Shown piece by piece: positions 30,278 to 30,920 of a DNA stretch of 30,920 nt. Origin of the DNA: a virus; the IMG/VR virus record IMGVR_UViG_3300043469_000931, positions 1-30,920 of that record; one strand, 5' to 3'. Position 1 is the first letter of the stretch. Each line of letters starts with the position of its first letter. Made by a program: the position numbers and the translations under genes. The notes beneath the pieces are model-generated. The model did no database searches. It was not told the DNA's origin and saw only the letters and a program-made list of their open reading frames with translations.

Positions 30278-30545
30278 TTTTAAACCAAGTTTAAAATTTT
30301 AAACTTTTTTAAACTAATTTTAAACCAAGGTTTTCAAGAATATCAAGGCTTAACGTCGATTTTAAACCAAGTTTAAAACTTTTTCTATAAATAATAATTT
30401 TTTTCTAAAATAAAAATATAAAATAATATATTTTAAACTTGGTTTAAAAGGTTTAAAAACTTTGTAAAGCACTATAAAATAAGGAAAGTTTGGTTTAAAA
30501 TTAGTTTAAAATAGTTTAAAATAATTTAAATTAGTTTAAAAGCAT
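30278..30545. repeat. TTTAAAC/GTTTAAA palindrome array (candidate origin or operator)
   Basis: This fills most of the 440-base gap between 30228 and 30669. It holds three full 17-bp palindromes TTTAAAC-N3-GTTTAAA: 30279-30295 and 30361-30377 with spacer CAA, and 30432-30448 with spacer TTG. Partial copies occur at 30319-30333 and 30488-30499. TTTTAAAC half-sites repeat at 30297, 30307 and 30318. Immediately before the promoter are four 10-bp units at exact 10-bp spacing (30501-30540, consensus wtAGTTTAAA). The region is extremely AT-rich. It precedes the replication operon, which fits a replication origin, an operator for the operon, or both. Confidence 0.65.
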
Positions 30546-30563
30546 TTATATTAAAATAAATCT

Positions 30564-30668
30564 TATATTTGCATAACCTCTTACACTTGAAAAGTATTAT
30601 ATTAATCCGATTTTGAAACTGAGGTAAGAGGCAGTGGATAAATCGGATTTCTTATTTAAAAAATATTT
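30564..30668 (+). promoter_or_regulatory. Promoter plus structured leader RNA C
   Basis: TATATTTG at 30564-30571 lies just after the repeat array. The leader has A CCTCTTAC (30577-30584), B AATCCGATTT (30604-30613), A' GTAAGAGG (30624-30631) and B' AAATCGGATT (30640-30649), with all pairs perfect (8 and 10 bp). Gaps are 19, 10 and 8 nt. B' is followed by TCTTATTTAAA and the primase-helicase ATG at 30669. The layout matches leaders A and B. Confidence 0.78.
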
Positions 30669-30920
30669 ATGGAAGAATCTAAATTAAAAAAGTTCTACGA
30701 AAACTTTTCTTTGATAACAGTATCAGATAACAAAGTTCCTAACTTTATTTGGAAGCAATCTCAAAATGAAAAACAATCCTGGGATAGCTTTATTAAAAAT
30801 TTTAATTACAAAGGCGGTTTAATTAAGAAGGATGGTAAAGAAATCCCTCCAACTACAAATTTTGGAATAGTTACAGGATTTGATTACCTGGAGTGTATTG
30901 ATGTAGATTTAAAAGTATTT
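30669..30920 (+). CDS. Primase-helicase, N-terminal part (continues at base 1)
   Basis: The ATG at 30669 begins the primase-helicase; 125 bases run to the unique end at 30793 and the frame then continues in phase at base 2 of the window. The first 84 residues are visible here (MEESKLKKFYENFSLITVSD onward) and include the prim-pol DxD motif IDVD at 77-80, within the duplicated 127 bases. The start is supported by leader C directly upstream. See the entry at 1-2152 for domains. Confidence 0.88.
   Translation, partial: MEESKLKKFYENFSLITVSDNKVPNFIWKQSQNEKQSWDSFIKNFNYKGGLIKKDGKEIPPTTNFGIVTGFDYLECIDVDLKVF
30794..30920. repeat. Terminal 127-bp overlap, right copy
   Basis: Identical to bases 1-127. 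Removing one copy gives a unit of 30,793 bp in which the primase-helicase gene is intact. Confidence 0.9.

Noticed and set aside
30501-30540. CRISPR-like array
   Set aside because: The units are 10 bp with no spacers and no cas genes; they fit a protein-binding array instead.
1-30920. tRNA or rRNA genes
   Set aside because: No cloverleaf or rRNA-like stretch was recognised by eye in the intergenic regions; a tRNAscan-SE run would settle it.

Overview
The window looks like one complete genome of a small tailed phage (siphovirus-like) that infects a member of the Bacteroidota, most likely a flavobacterium. The DNA is strongly AT-rich. Promoters fit the Bacteroidota -7 consensus TAnnTTTG, Shine-Dalgarno sequences are essentially absent, and many genes are joined by ATGA/GTGA overlaps. 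The last 127 bases (30794-30920) repeat the first 127 exactly, so the contig closes on itself. The unit length is 30,793 bp, and the first gene crosses the join. I see no integrase, excisionase, CI-type repressor, DNA polymerase or tRNA gene. A virulent lifestyle with host-dependent DNA synthesis is the simplest reading, although several small genes remain unidentified.

Layout. (1) Plus strand, 27479-30228 then 30669-6439 across the join: early and replication genes. These are a set of very small proteins (27479-28568), a three-gene block ending in a putative ssDNA-binding protein (28703-30228), a 440-bp non-coding region full of TTTAAAC/GTTTAAA repeats (candidate origin or operator), and a primase-helicase (30669 to 2152). 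The primase-helicase is followed by a CoiA-like nuclease with a coiled coil, a DExH helicase, a VRR-NUC nuclease and a run of small genes, two of them with helix-turn-helix proteins. (2) Minus strand, 9056-6532: a metallophosphoesterase, small proteins and a candidate unimolecular spanin. (3) Minus strand, 27378-9111: terminase, prohead protease, major capsid protein, connectors, tail tube, tail assembly chaperones with a -1 frameshift, tape measure, baseplate protein, a second tail-tube paralogue, two fibre or tail-tip proteins, membrane proteins (holin candidates) and a GH24 endolysin. (4) Inside this late block, portal and MuF-like genes (14330-16439) sit on the opposite strand, with a divergent promoter region on one side and an overlapping tail-to-tail gene pair on the other.

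The most unusual feature is a family of 5' leader RNAs. Three early transcription units (starting at 4711, 28703 and 30669) share a layout: TATATTTG promoter, then four pairing segments in the order A-B-A'-B' (pseudoknot topology) with nearly constant spacing, then a conserved TTTnTTATTTAAA tract and the start codon. The stem sequences differ completely between copies while pairing is kept, which is covariation within one genome. A compact H-type version lies before the ssDNA-binding protein gene. These leaders could coordinate the replication genes post-transcriptionally. I do not recognise them as a named RNA family.
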